Source: Paraburkholderia sp. BL9I2N2
GTDB lineage: Bacteria > Pseudomonadota > Gammaproteobacteria > Burkholderiales > Burkholderiaceae
Length of the DNA: 64,000 nt
Assembly: GCF_004339745.1 (NCBI RefSeq)
Contig: NZ_SMGP01000001.1
Span: 3,286,001 to 3,350,000, forward strand
Direction of reading: 5' to 3'
This document shows positions 45,799 to 54,996 of this stretch, in pieces. Every line of letters starts with the position of its first letter. Positions within the stretch are counted from its first letter, which is position 1. A program made the translations under genes and the position numbers. The notes below the pieces were generated by a model. That model was not told the origin of the DNA and did no database searches. It saw nothing but the letters and a program-made list of their open reading frames with translations.

Positions 45799-46521
45799 TC
45801 ACGCGCTGCCCGAGGCGCGCCGCGCGATCTCTTCCAGCACCGCTTCCCGCACCCAGCTTGTCATCTCATTCTCTAGCGTCAGCGCCACTTCGCGCGTGAT
45901 CTGGTCGATGAGCCAGCCCGTGTGCGCCTGCAAGGTCTCGCGGCAGCGTTCCTCGATCACGCTGCGCCCGTCGCCCGCCAGGAAACCGGCGACGCGTCTG
46001 CGCAGACGTTCGGCGATGACGTCGACATCCAGATCCAGATCCAGTGGCGGCTCGACGGCGCCATCGCGCGCGATATCCGGCGGTACGGTCGAGCCCGCCT
46101 CGAGCGGCGTGATCGGCTCCGCCCGATCGAATACGCCCGCCGACGGCGCGTGCGCGTCGTCATGCGCATGCCGCGGCTCTGCGACGTGGTGCGCCCGGGA
46201 GCGCTTTTTCGAATGATGATGATGGTCGGCCGGATGCGCCGGCTGCGGCGCGTGTACGGCATCTTGCGGCGTACGCGGCTGCGGTGCGAGAGTCGGTTCC
46301 TGTGCCCGCAACGGCTCCGCCGCGAGCACCGGCTCGGGCGACCTCACCTGCTCGGGCGTCAGCACCGGCTGCGGCGCAAGGACGGGCTCTGCCTTGAAGC
46401 TGGGTTCGCGCGGGCCATCGAGTTCGGCCGCATCGCTCGAAGCATGCCGCGCCGGCACAGAATGACCCTGCACGAGAACCTCGTGCAGAACCGGGATGGA
46501 ATCGTCATTGGGATCGGACAC
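45799..46521 (-). CDS. DUF2486 family protein, Pro/His-rich
   Basis: A 240-residue protein of the DUF2486 type found beside holC in Burkholderia. The N-terminal two-thirds are low-complexity: imperfect PEPVLAxEP/APQP repeats, then a His-rich stretch HPADHHHHSKK...HAHDDAHAP. The last 80 residues are an amphipathic helical domain (DVDVIAERLRRRVAGFLAG to VLEEIARRASGS) that looks like the conserved part. The start is a GTG at 46521 with GGAG upstream; no signal peptide. Function unknown. Confidence 0.75.
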   Translation of the reverse strand: MSDPNDDSIPVLHEVLVQGHSVPARHASSDAAELDGPREPSFKAEPVLAPQPVLTPEQVRSPEPVLAAEPLRAQEPTLAPQPRTPQDAVHAPQPAHPADHHHHSKKRSRAHHVAEPRHAHDDAHAPSAGVFDRAEPITPLEAGSTVPPDIARDGAVEPPLDLDLDVDVIAERLRRRVAGFLAGDGRSVIEERCRETLQAHTGWLIDQITREVALTLENEMTSWVREAVLEEIARRASGSA

Positions 46522-46613
46522 GTGCGCTCTCCGTGTTTGAGTCGAAGCTGAAGCAGCCCGCGTGCACGCCGGATGCCTGAGATCAGACACAGGCGACGCG
46601 GACCGAATAGGAC

Positions 46614-47030
46614 CTAGCTGCCTTGCTTGTAGTTGTTCAAAGCATAGCCGCGATCGCGATAGAAGCGATAGCGTTCGCGGCCCGCGGCGAGTTCCTCGTG
46701 TGCGTTACCGACCACTTCCAGCAACCTCTCGAAGCGCGCGAATTGCGCCGGCACCGCGGCGCCCAGATTGAGCAGCACCTGATGATGCGGCACATCGTCG
46801 AGGCTGGAAGCCAGCACGATCGGCGTTTGCGCGGCGAGCGGCGTGCCCGCCATGCAGTGCGGCACGAAGTCGAGCGGCGAGAAGGTCCACAACTGTTCGT
46901 CGAAGGCCTTCAGGCGCGCCGGCTCGGCCAGCACGATGGTCGGCTGGCCCGCCTGATACGCCTTGCGGATCAGGCGGCACGCATACAGCAGCGAATCGCC
47001 GACGTTCGAGTGAAAGTCGATTCTCGTCAT
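46614..47030 (-). CDS. holC: DNA polymerase III subunit chi
   Basis: Chi links the clamp loader to single-strand binding protein during replication. The 138-residue protein starts MTRIDFHSNVGDSLLYACRLIRKAY and has DEQLWTFSPLDFVPHC and the late GRERYRFYRDRGYALNNY, all typical. It lies between pepA (58-base gap) and the DUF2486 gene, probably one operon; holC next to pepA is a widespread pairing. Confidence 0.94.
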   Translation of the reverse strand: MTRIDFHSNVGDSLLYACRLIRKAYQAGQPTIVLAEPARLKAFDEQLWTFSPLDFVPHCMAGTPLAAQTPIVLASSLDDVPHHQVLLNLGAAVPAQFARFERLLEVVGNAHEELAAGRERYRFYRDRGYALNNYKQGS

Positions 47031-47088
47031 CGGCGGCTCCGCTTTGCGTCTGCGATTGCAGCCGCGCCTGCGTCTTTACTGCATTGCG

Positions 47089-48615
47089 TCATTGTGCGGC
47101 GCGACCGTCCGCGGCCCTGTCGATGAGGAACTGTGCGAGCAACGGCACCGGACGGCCGGTGGCGCCCTTCGCCGCACCGCTCTTCCATGCCGTACCCGCG
47201 ATGTCCAAGTGCGCCCACGGATAGGCGTCGGTGAAGCGCGACAGGAAGCACGCCGCCGTCACGCTGCCCGCCGGACGGCCGCCGATGTTGGCCATATCCG
47301 CGAAGTTCGACTTGAGCTGGTCCTGATACTCGTCGTCGAGCGGCAGACGCCAGGCCGGGTCGGACGCTTCACGCGATGCGTCGAGCAGCTCGCCCGCCAG
47401 CGCGTCGTCTTTCGAGAACAGGCCGCTGTTGTGGTGGCCCAGCGCGATGATGCAAGCGCCCGTGAGCGTGGCGATGTCGATCACCGCAGCGGGCTTGAAG
47501 CGCTCGGCGTAGGTCAGTGCGTCGCACAGGATCAGGCGGCCTTCCGCGTCCGTGTTGAGCACTTCGATCGTCAGGCCCTTCATGCTGGTGACGATGTCGC
47601 CCGGCTTGGTGGCCGTGGCCGACGGCATGTTCTCGACCGCCGGAATGATGCCGACCACATTGATTTTCAAGCCCATTTCGGCGACGGCGCGCAACGTGCC
47701 CAGCACCGAACCGGCGCCGCACATGTCGTACTTCATCTCGTCCATGCCTTCGCCCGGCTTCAGCGAAATGCCGCCCGTGTCGAAGGTCACGCCCTTGCCG
47801 ACCAGCACCACCGGCGCGGCTTTCGCGGCACCGCCCTGGTACTGCAGCACGATGAACTGCGCCGGTTCGACCGAGCCAGCCGTGACCGACAGGAACGAGC
47901 CCATCTTGAGCGCTTCGCACTGCTTTTCGCCCAGCACTTCGACCTTCAGCTTCCAGTCTTTGGCGAGCTTCTTGGCGGTGTTGGCGAGGTAGGTGGGCGT
48001 GCAGACATTGCTCGGCAGATTGCCGAGGTCGCGCGTCAGGTCCATGCCGTTGGCGAGCGCGGCGCCCTGCTTCGCGGCCAGCTTGGCGGTCTTCTCGTCG
48101 CCCGTGTTGACGCTGAAGACGATGCGCTTCAAGGCGCGCGCCGAATTGTCCGGCTTGCTCTTCATCTGCGTGAACTTGTAGGTCAGTTCGCGCAGCGCGA
48201 GGATTGCGGCGCGCACGCCCCAATCGGCCGTTCGTTCGAGGATCGGCAGCTGCGCCAGCGTGAAGGTGACCTGGACGATCTTGGTGGAGAGCAGCGCGCG
48301 CCAGGCGGCCCGCACGGCTTCGCCGTAGGCTTTCTGGTTGAAAGCGTCCTGCTTGCCGAGGCCGACCAGCAGCACGCGGGAGGCGCCGATGCCCGACACT
48401 TCGTGCAGGAACAGCGTGGTGCCGGCCTTGCCGTCCATGTCGCCGGCCTTGATGATGCGGTTCAGCAGGCCGCGGGTGGCCTCGTCGATCTCGAGAGCCG
48501 CGCCCGACAGGGTTTGCGACTCGAACACGCCGATTACGATGCAATCGGATTTCCCAGTCAGGAAACCGTTTGACGAGCCTTTGGTCCAATCACAGGCTTT
48601 TATGCTAAAGTCCAT
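47089..48615 (-). CDS. pepA: Leucyl aminopeptidase (M17 family)
   Basis: Dinuclear-metal aminopeptidase, hexameric and cytoplasmic; E. coli PepA also binds DNA in ColE1 dimer resolution. The 508-residue protein shows [20 protein letters not shown] with the metal Lys and Asp, [14 protein letters not shown], and the family signature [14 protein letters not shown] with the catalytic Glu and Arg. The ATG at 48615 has GAGGA upstream; the frame further upstream runs into the divergent lptF leader. Confidence 0.96.
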   Translation of the reverse strand: MDFSIKACDWTKGSSNGFLTGKSDCIVIGVFESQTLSGAALEIDEATRGLLNRIIKAGDMDGKAGTTLFLHEVSGIGASRVLLVGLGKQDAFNQKAYGEAVRAAWRALLSTKIVQVTFTLAQLPILERTADWGVRAAILALRELTYKFTQMKSKPDNSARALKRIVFSVNTGDEKTAKLAAKQGAALANGMDLTRDLGNLPSNVCTPTYLANTAKKLAKDWKLKVEVLGEKQCEALKMGSFLSVTAGSVEPAQFIVLQYQGGAAKAAPVVLVGKGVTFDTGGISLKPGEGMDEMKYDMCGAGSVLGTLRAVAEMGLKINVVGIIPAVENMPSATATKPGDIVTSMKGLTIEVLNTDAEGRLILCDALTYAERFKPAAVIDIATLTGACIIALGHHNSGLFSKDDALAGELLDASREASDPAWRLPLDDEYQDQLKSNFADMANIGGRPAGSVTAACFLSRFTDAYPWAHLDIAGTAWKSGAAKGATGRPVPLLAQFLIDRAADGRAAQ

Positions 48616-48752
48616 CGCGCTTGTCCTCGGATAAAATCTGGGCTTAGGATGAAAGCCGCAATTATCCGCTATTTTTCCTGCGGCGGCTGCACCGGAGGTG
48701 TGACGGGAAGCAACCCGTGCGCCACTGAGAGCGCCCCCTCTCATCATCAATA

Positions 48753-49850
48753 ATGATCTTCGAACGCTCCCTCCAGCGCGAACTCGCGTATACGGCTGGT
48801 GCCGTGTTCATGGTTCTCCTCACGCTCGTGCTGACGACGATGATGATCCGCATCGTCGGCTTCGCAGCCTCGGGCGAGATCGACCCGCGCGACGTGCTGG
48901 TCCTGATCGGCCTGACCGTGATCGGCTACCTGGCGATCATGCTCGTCGCGACCCTGTTCGTGTCGATCCTGTTCGTCCTGACCCGTTGGTACAAAGACTC
49001 CGAGATGGTCGTGTGGCTGTCCTCGGGTGTCAGTCTGACCCAATTCATCAAGCCGATCGGCATTTTTGCCACGCCGATCATCATCCTCATCATGTTCTTC
49101 GTGTTTGTTGGCTGGCCGTGGTCGAATCAGCAGAGCAAGCTGATCCGCGCGCGCTTCCAGCAGCGCGACGAGGTCTCGCTGCTCGCGCCGGGTCAATTCC
49201 GCGAATCGGCCACCAGCCACCGTGTGTTCTTCATCGAGAAGATGTCGCCCGACCAGGCGCGCGTCGAAAACGTGTTCGTGACCAGCACGGAAAACGGCAA
49301 GGTCAACGTGGTCGTGTCGAAAACCGGCCATACCGAGACGCGTAAGAACGGTGATCGTTTCGTCGTGCTGGAAAACGGTCGCCGTTACGACGGGCAGCCG
49401 GGCCAGCCGGATTTCCGCATCATGGAGTTCGAGCGCTATGGCGTGAAAATCCAGAGTCAGCCGGTCGTCAATACGCCGACCACCACCGGCACACCCACGC
49501 TCACGCTGCTGCGCAATCCGACCAACGACAATCTCGCCGAATTCGCCTGGCGTGCCGGGCTGCCGCTCATCGCGATCAATCTGATGCTGCTGGCCATTCC
49601 GCTCGCGCATCAGAACCCGCGGCGCAGTCGCACCATCAATCTGGTGATGGCGGTGCTCATCTATCTGACGTATTCGAATTTATTGAACGTGGTGCAGTCG
49701 TGGATCGAGCAAGGCAAGATGTCGTTCCCGGTCGGGCTGGTGGGTCTGCACGTGATCGTCGCGGCGATCGTCGCGTTTATTTTCTGGCTGCGCGTGCGCA
49801 ACCGGCCGCTCATCACGCGCGCGATGTTCAGCCGTTCGCAGGGAGCCTGA
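48753..49850 (+). CDS. lptF: LPS export ABC transporter permease LptF
   Basis: Inner-membrane permease that with LptG and LptB2 extracts lipopolysaccharide for transport to the surface. The 365-residue YjgP/YjgQ protein starts [23 protein letters not shown], has four membrane helices at its start and six in total around a periplasmic beta domain, and includes [22 protein letters not shown]. It diverges from pepA, the layout seen in E. coli, and is three bases before lptG. Confidence 0.95.
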   Translation: MIFERSLQRELAYTAGAVFMVLLTLVLTTMMIRIVGFAASGEIDPRDVLVLIGLTVIGYLAIMLVATLFVSILFVLTRWYKDSEMVVWLSSGVSLTQFIKPIGIFATPIIILIMFFVFVGWPWSNQQSKLIRARFQQRDEVSLLAPGQFRESATSHRVFFIEKMSPDQARVENVFVTSTENGKVNVVVSKTGHTETRKNGDRFVVLENGRRYDGQPGQPDFRIMEFERYGVKIQSQPVVNTPTTTGTPTLTLLRNPTNDNLAEFAWRAGLPLIAINLMLLAIPLAHQNPRRSRTINLVMAVLIYLTYSNLLNVVQSWIEQGKMSFPVGLVGLHVIVAAIVAFIFWLRVRNRPLITRAMFSRSQGA

Positions 49851-49853
49851 CCG

Positions 49854-51002
49854 ATGCGCATCTATGAAAAGTATTTCGCGCGTCAGGTCTACCTCACGTT
49901 CATCTTTATTCTGTTTGCGTTTTCGGGTTTGTTCTTCTTCTTCGACCTGATCAACGAACTCAATTCGGTCGGGCACGGTAATTACAAGTTCCAGTACGCC
50001 GTGCTGCGGGTTGCGTTGCAAACGCCTTCGCGCTTCTACGAGATCATTCCGGTCGCGGCGCTGATCAGCGCGATCTATGTGTTCGCGCAAATGGCGGCGA
50101 ATTCCGAGTACACGATCTTCCGTGTATCCGGGCTCGCTACGAATCAGGCGTTGCGTTCACTGTTGAAGATCGGCATTCCGCTTGTTTTGCTGACTTATTT
50201 GATCGGCGAAGTGGTTGGGCCGTACACGGATCAATTGTCGGAGCGCGTGCGGCTCGAGGCGCTGGGGTCTTCTGTGTCGAGCAATTTCGAGTCCGGTGTG
50301 TGGGTGAAAGATACGCTCACGGCACGCGCGGACGGCGAGCAGGTGACGCGCTTTGTGAACGTCGGCGAGTTGAAGCCGGATGCGACGATCAGCAATGTGC
50401 GCATCTACGAATTCGATTCGAAGTTCCGGCTCTCGAATGTGCGGACCGCGAAGAGCGGCAAGTATCAGCCGCCGGGTCATTGGCAGTTGACCGGCGTGAC
50501 CGATACGCAATTGATCGATGTGCCCCCTCCTCCGGGTACGCCCGCCGATGCGCTGGATCCGGTGTATCGGGCGAAGGAAGTCACTGTGCCGGAGTATTCG
50601 CTGCGCTCTGAATTGACGCCGCAGATTCTGTCGGTGCTGCTGGTGTCGCCGGATCGGATGTCGATGTTCAATCTGTTCCGGTATATCCAGCATTTGACCG
50701 AGAATCATCAGGATACGCAGCGGTATGAAATTGCGTTGTGGCGCAAGCTGCTTTATCCGTTTGCGGTGTTTGTGATGCTGGTTTTGTCGTTGCCGTTTGC
50801 CTATTTGCATACGCGGGCTGGTGTTGTTGGGATGAAGGTTTTCGGCGGGATCATGCTGGGGATGAGTTTTCAGTTGTTCAACACCTTGTTCTCGCATATC
50901 GGGACGTTGAATACCTGGCCCGCTCCTTTGACCGCGGCTACGCCAGGGTTGGTTTATCTCGTGCTTGGGTTGGTTGGGTTGAAGTGGGTTGATCGTCACT
51001 AG
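49854..51002 (+). CDS. lptG: LPS export ABC transporter permease LptG
   Basis: Partner of LptF. The 382-residue protein begins MRIYEKYFARQVYLTFIFILFAFSGLFFF, has the periplasmic SNFESGVWVKDTLTARADGEQV stretch and the closing GMKVFGGIMLGMSFQLFNTLFSHIGTL helices. GGAG precedes the ATG, inside the end of lptF. From about 50700 to the stop the sequence becomes rich in G and T (45 of 60 at 50761-50820), which alters codon choice (TTG, GTT, GGG) without harming the protein. Confidence 0.95.
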   Translation: MRIYEKYFARQVYLTFIFILFAFSGLFFFFDLINELNSVGHGNYKFQYAVLRVALQTPSRFYEIIPVAALISAIYVFAQMAANSEYTIFRVSGLATNQALRSLLKIGIPLVLLTYLIGEVVGPYTDQLSERVRLEALGSSVSSNFESGVWVKDTLTARADGEQVTRFVNVGELKPDATISNVRIYEFDSKFRLSNVRTAKSGKYQPPGHWQLTGVTDTQLIDVPPPPGTPADALDPVYRAKEVTVPEYSLRSELTPQILSVLLVSPDRMSMFNLFRYIQHLTENHQDTQRYEIALWRKLLYPFAVFVMLVLSLPFAYLHTRAGVVGMKVFGGIMLGMSFQLFNTLFSHIGTLNTWPAPLTAATPGLVYLVLGLVGLKWVDRH

Positions 51003-51013
51003 GGGCGTGCGTC

Positions 51014-51385
51014 ATGGCTATGCATGGGATTGTCTTGTTTGGGCATGGCGCGAGGGATGTGCGGTGGCGGGAGCCATTTGAGAGGCTGGCTATCAAGTTG
51101 CGGGACGCTTCTTTCGGCGCTCGGCCTGTGGCGTTGGCATTTCTTGAATTGATGGAGCCGGATTTGCCTACAGCTGTGGGAGATCTTGTCGCTCAAGGCT
51201 GTGATGTGGTTACCGTTGTGCCTGTGTTTTTTGGGCAAGGGGGGCATGTGAGGAAGGATTTGCCTTTAATTATCGAGCGATGCCAGGCATTGCATCCCTC
51301 TGCTCTTATTAAGTGTGCTGGTGCTGTGGGTGAGGATGACGCTGTGTTGGACGCTGTCGCGGAGTATTGTCTGCGGCAGGTATGA
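51014..51385 (+). CDS. cbiX: Small CbiX-type sirohydrochlorin chelatase
   Basis: Inserts Fe or Co into sirohydrochlorin, the last siroheme step or an early cobalamin step. The 123-residue protein matches the short, single-domain CbiX type: catalytic His in VLFGHGARD (near 11) and the second conserved His region FFGQGGHVRKDLP. Met3 (51020) is an equally plausible start. Codons are unusually rich in G and T. It faces cobA across repeat copy C; whether Fe or Co is used is open, but the sulfite reductase in this region needs siroheme. Confidence 0.88.
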   Translation: MAMHGIVLFGHGARDVRWREPFERLAIKLRDASFGARPVALAFLELMEPDLPTAVGDLVAQGCDVVTVVPVFFGQGGHVRKDLPLIIERCQALHPSALIKCAGAVGEDDAVLDAVAEYCLRQV

Positions 51386-51511
51386 TTGCTTTAGATTTGT
51401 GCTCTTAAGCGGGTCCGTGACACGCAAAATTAGAACGCCGCGGAAATGTCGGCGAAGAAAAAACCAAGCGATTGTTTGCAGAACGACCGCGACGGCGCGC
51501 GCAGCGCTGCC
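51386..51511. other. Non-coding stretch before repeat copy C
   Basis: No gene. Positions 51402-51417 (CTCTTAAGCGGGTCC) match an internal block of repeat copy A in the same orientation (TTCTTAAGCGGGTCC at about 3805), suggesting the remains of a second, forward copy facing C as A faces B. Confidence 0.5.
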
Positions 51512-51721
51512 GGAAGAATGACTGCCTTGTCGCGAAAGCGGAATGTGCGAGAGCACAGATTCCAGATGTACCACTACCGCGACTGCGCGGGGGACCCACT
51601 TATAAGCTAGCGGTTCGAGCCGCTTTCTCTTGCTTACTTCTCTTTGCGGCGGCAAAGAGAAGTAAGTGCCGCCCCGCACAGGGGCAACGCTAATAGACCA
51701 CAAACAAATCAAGGAAAGGCC
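51512..51721 (-). repeat. Intergenic repeat copy C (210 bp)
   Basis: Complete copy in the same orientation as B, 47 kb away. It keeps all blocks: GGAAGAATGACTGCC, CACAGATTCCAGATG, the long hairpin 51633-51666, GCCCCGCACAGGGGC (the uninterrupted IS target) and AGACCAC...AAAGGCC. It fills most of the space between the convergent cbiX and cobA genes. Confidence 0.92.
51633..51666. repeat. Long hairpin of repeat copy C
   Basis: Arms CTTACTTCTCTTTGC and GCAAAGAGAAGTAAG (15 bp, perfect) with loop GGCG. Compared with copy A two positions differ on the left arm and the matching two differ on the right arm, so pairing is preserved. Confidence 0.9.
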
Positions 51722-51771
51722 AATACCTTAAGACCAACAACCAACAACCGCAGAGCAAAAAACCAAGAACC

Positions 51772-52527
51772 TCAAGCCGCGACCAACATCCCATCTGCGG
51801 ATCGAACCACGCTAACGGGCCGTGCAGCGAAAGCCTCCCCAATCATAAGCAAACTAGGCTGCGAAGCATCAACCCACCTCTGTGCGCCGCCAGCGGCCAA
51901 CTCTTCGAGAGTAAGAGAAAGCATGCGCTCACGAGCAGTAGAACAAGCCTCAACAATTGCGACGGGCGTGGCAACCGACCGCCCAGCATCGATCAATTGC
52001 TGCGCAATCTCAACCCCACTATCCCGGCCCATATAGAACACAAGAGAATCCGCATTAACCTGCTCGCGAATCTCATCAGATCCAGGCGCCCGACTAAAAG
52101 TAGCCAACGCCACACTGCGCGACACACCGCGAAGCGTCAAAGACCGCTTCAAAGAAGCCGCACTGGCCAGCGCAGCAGTAATCCCAGGCACGACCTCATA
52201 CTCGATGCCAGCGGCCTCCAAAGCCCGCATCTCCTCATCAGCGCGGCCGAACAACATCGGATCCCCACCCTTGAGCCGCACGACAACCTGATGCTCCAGA
52301 GCAGCATCCACAATCTGCTTATTGATGAACTGCTGCGCCGTCGACAGCTGCCCGCAGCGTTTGCCAACAGCAATCCGCCGCGCACGCGAAGGCGCATAGT
52401 CCAACATAGCCGGCTCCACCAGCGCATCATGCAGCACGACATCGGCCAAACCGAGCAGCCGCGCGCCACGCACCGTAATCAGGTCCGCAGCACCCGGCCC
52501 TGCGCCGATCAGATAAACCTTACCCAT
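51772..52527 (-). CDS. cobA: Uroporphyrinogen-III C-methyltransferase
   Basis: SAM-dependent enzyme making precorrin-2, the branch point to siroheme and cobalamin. The 251-residue single-domain protein shows VYLIGAGPGAADLITVRGARLL, QLSTAQQFINKQIVDAAL, VVRLKGGDPMLFGRADEE and FYMGRDSGVEIAQQLI. It lacks the N-terminal dehydrogenase/chelatase part of CysG. The ATG at 52527 matches the family start. Codon use is skewed (plus strand A/C-rich). It ends the cysI-DUF934-cysH-cysD-cysN run with a 54-base gap after cysN. Confidence 0.92.
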   Translation of the reverse strand: MGKVYLIGAGPGAADLITVRGARLLGLADVVLHDALVEPAMLDYAPSRARRIAVGKRCGQLSTAQQFINKQIVDAALEHQVVVRLKGGDPMLFGRADEEMRALEAAGIEYEVVPGITAALASAASLKRSLTLRGVSRSVALATFSRAPGSDEIREQVNADSLVFYMGRDSGVEIAQQLIDAGRSVATPVAIVEACSTARERMLSLTLEELAAGGAQRWVDASQPSLLMIGEAFAARPVSVVRSADGMLVAA

Positions 52528-52581
52528 TTGCCTAAACCTGTCCGTTAGGTCGCCAGCACGACTCAATGACGTGCCAAGTAT

Positions 52582-53898
52582 TTAAGCCGAAAACGCCCGA
52601 ATCATCCCCGCCGCAACAGTATGATGCGTCGCTTCATCGATCAGCACGAACGCACCCGTACCCTGATGCGAGTCATACACATCGCACACCAGCGGCTTCT
52701 GCAACGTCAGCGCCACGCGGCCGATATCGTTCATCGCCAGGTCCTTGCGATCGGTCGCTTGCGACAACGTATGCACGTCGAGCACTTCCTTGATCGCACC
52801 GATGCGCGCGAACACCGTGTTGGTGGTCTGCTTCAACAGATACTTGCGTTGCGTCGACAGCGGCGTGTCGTCGAACCAGCACAGGTCGGCTTCCAGCTTC
52901 TTCGCCGGCTCCGGCGCCGCTTCACGCAGCACGAACGTATCGCCGCGCGACACGTCGACGTCTTCCGCCAAACGGATCGTCACCGTTTGACCAGCAAATG
53001 CGCGATCCACCGCAGCCGTGCCGCCGGGCACCGGCGCGATGATTTCGGCAACCGTGGCTTCGCGATTGGCCGGCAATACAACGATCGTATCGCCGAGCTT
53101 CACTTCGCCGGCTTCGACACGGCCCATGTAGCCGCGGAAGTCATCAGCCTGGCTGCCGTCCTGACGCGCCACCCACTGCACCGGGAAACGCAACGCCTGG
53201 CCCGTCGGCACTTCGACCGGCAACGCTTCGAGCAGGTCGAGCAGCGGCTCGCCCGCGTACCACGGCATGCTTTCGCTCGCCGTCACGATGTTGTCGCCCT
53301 TGAGTGCCGACACCGGCACGAAGCGCACATCGCTCAAGCCCAGTTGACGCGCAAGTTCGACATACGCGTCACGAATCTCATTGAAACGCTGCTCGCTGTA
53401 ATCGACCAGGTCCATCTTGTTGATCGCGACGATCGCGTGCTGCAAACCCAGCAGCTTGACGATCGCGCTATGACGCTTGGTTTGCGGCAGCAGTTGCGCG
53501 ACGCCATCCACAAACGTCACACGCGTTGCGTCGACGAGAATAATCGCCGCGTGCGCGGTCGACGCGCCCGTCACCATGTTGCGCGTGTACTGCTCGTGGC
53601 CCGGCGTGTCGGCGATGATGAACTTGCGCTTCGCGGTAGCGAAGTAACGGTACGCCACGTCGATCGTGATGCCTTGCTCGCGTTCGGCTTCGAGGCCGTC
53701 CGTCAGCAGCGACAGATCGATTTCGTCGCCGACGGTACGCTTATTCTTCGCGCGCGACAGTGCCGAGAGCTGATCGCTCAAGACAGCCTTGCTGTCGTAC
53801 AGCAGGCGGCCGATCAACGTGCTCTTGCCGTCGTCGACGCTGCCCGCAGTGATGAAACGCAGCACGCCGAGGTCTTCTGGTTGGTGAATACCGCTCAT
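52582..53898 (-). CDS. cysN: Sulfate adenylyltransferase subunit 1 (GTPase)
   Basis: GTPase that drives adenylyl sulfate formation by CysD. The 438-residue EF-Tu-like protein has the P-loop AGSVDDGKSTLIGRLL, switch II ADTPGHEQYTRNM, the NKMD motif (AINKMDLVDY) and beta-barrel domains 2 and 3. The length shows no fused APS kinase, consistent with the APS-reductase-type CysH here. It begins 25 bases after cysD. Confidence 0.96.
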   Translation of the reverse strand: MSGIHQPEDLGVLRFITAGSVDDGKSTLIGRLLYDSKAVLSDQLSALSRAKNKRTVGDEIDLSLLTDGLEAEREQGITIDVAYRYFATAKRKFIIADTPGHEQYTRNMVTGASTAHAAIILVDATRVTFVDGVAQLLPQTKRHSAIVKLLGLQHAIVAINKMDLVDYSEQRFNEIRDAYVELARQLGLSDVRFVPVSALKGDNIVTASESMPWYAGEPLLDLLEALPVEVPTGQALRFPVQWVARQDGSQADDFRGYMGRVEAGEVKLGDTIVVLPANREATVAEIIAPVPGGTAAVDRAFAGQTVTIRLAEDVDVSRGDTFVLREAAPEPAKKLEADLCWFDDTPLSTQRKYLLKQTTNTVFARIGAIKEVLDVHTLSQATDRKDLAMNDIGRVALTLQKPLVCDVYDSHQGTGAFVLIDEATHHTVAAGMIRAFSA

Positions 53899-53923
53899 GA
53901 TTGCTTTACCCTCGTCCGTGTGC

Positions 53924-54886
53924 TTAGAAATAACCTTGCTTCTTACGCTGTTCCATCGCGGCTTCGGAGACCTGATCGTCCATCCGCGTCGCGCCGCGTT
54001 CCGTGATTTCGGTCACGGCCGTTTCGGCGATGATCTTCTCCAGATCATCCGCATCGCTTTCCACCGGGCACGTGCAGCTGATATCGCCCACGGTGCGGAA
54101 ACGTACCAGCGCCGTTTCGCTGGTTTCGCCTTCACGCATCGGCGTGATCGGCGTAACCGGCACGAGCAAGCCATTGCGGCGCACGATCTCGCGTTGATGC
54201 GCGTAATAGATCGACGGCAGTTCGAGCTGTTCGCGAGCGATGTACTGCCACACGTCGAGTTCGGTCCAGTTCGAGATCGGGAACACGCGCAGGTGTTCGC
54301 CGTTATGCAGACGCGCGTTATACAGGCTCCACAGTTCCGGGCGCTGTGCCTTCGGATCCCATTGGCCGAACTCGTCGCGGAACGAGAAGATCCGTTCCTT
54401 CGCACGGGCCTTTTCTTCATCGCGGCGCGCGCCGCCGATCAGCGCGGTATAGCCGTACTGTTCGATGGTTTCGAGCAGCGTCACGGCTTGCGCGGCGTTG
54501 CGCGAATCCGTTTCACGACGCAGACGCACCGTGCCGCGCTTGATCGAATCTTCCACATGACCGACCACCAGTTCAGCACCGATCTCTTCCGCACGACGAT
54601 CGCGGAAGTCGATCACTTCTTCGTAGTTGTGGCCCGTGTCGATATGCACGAGCGGGAACGGCAGCACGGTCTTGCGATTCGCGCCGATACCGAAGGCCTT
54701 CAGCGCGAGGTGCAGCACCACGACCGAATCCTTGCCGCCCGAAAACAGCAGCGCGGGCTTGCTGCATTCGGCGACCAGTTCGCGCAGGATGTGAATCGAC
54801 TCGGCTTCGAGCCAGTCGAGGTGATCCATACGGTTTGCCGTGTTGGCGAGCGGTGCGTTCACAGTGGAATCGAGCGTGGTGCTCAT
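53924..54886 (-). CDS. cysD: Sulfate adenylyltransferase subunit 2
   Basis: Catalytic subunit forming adenylyl sulfate from sulfate and ATP. The 320-residue protein has the PP-loop SGGKDS near residues 49-54, FPLVHIDTGHNYEEVIDFRDR, GGARRDEEKARAKERIFSFRDEFGQWDP and WTELDVWQYI, and ends RKKQGYF. The ATG at 54886 is preceded by GAAGGA; an upstream start at 54916 is not needed. It sits 110 bases after cysH. Confidence 0.96.
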   Translation of the reverse strand: MSTTLDSTVNAPLANTANRMDHLDWLEAESIHILRELVAECSKPALLFSGGKDSVVVLHLALKAFGIGANRKTVLPFPLVHIDTGHNYEEVIDFRDRRAEEIGAELVVGHVEDSIKRGTVRLRRETDSRNAAQAVTLLETIEQYGYTALIGGARRDEEKARAKERIFSFRDEFGQWDPKAQRPELWSLYNARLHNGEHLRVFPISNWTELDVWQYIAREQLELPSIYYAHQREIVRRNGLLVPVTPITPMREGETSETALVRFRTVGDISCTCPVESDADDLEKIIAETAVTEITERGATRMDDQVSEAAMEQRKKQGYF

Positions 54887-54996
54887 GTTTGGGTCCTTCG
54901 TTGGTTCGCGTCGCAAGCGGTTGCTCGCGTCGCGGAGGTATTCAAATCGGTATGTGCGGCGTTCGGGCTAAAAACCAAGGCCCGCTCACTCAACCT

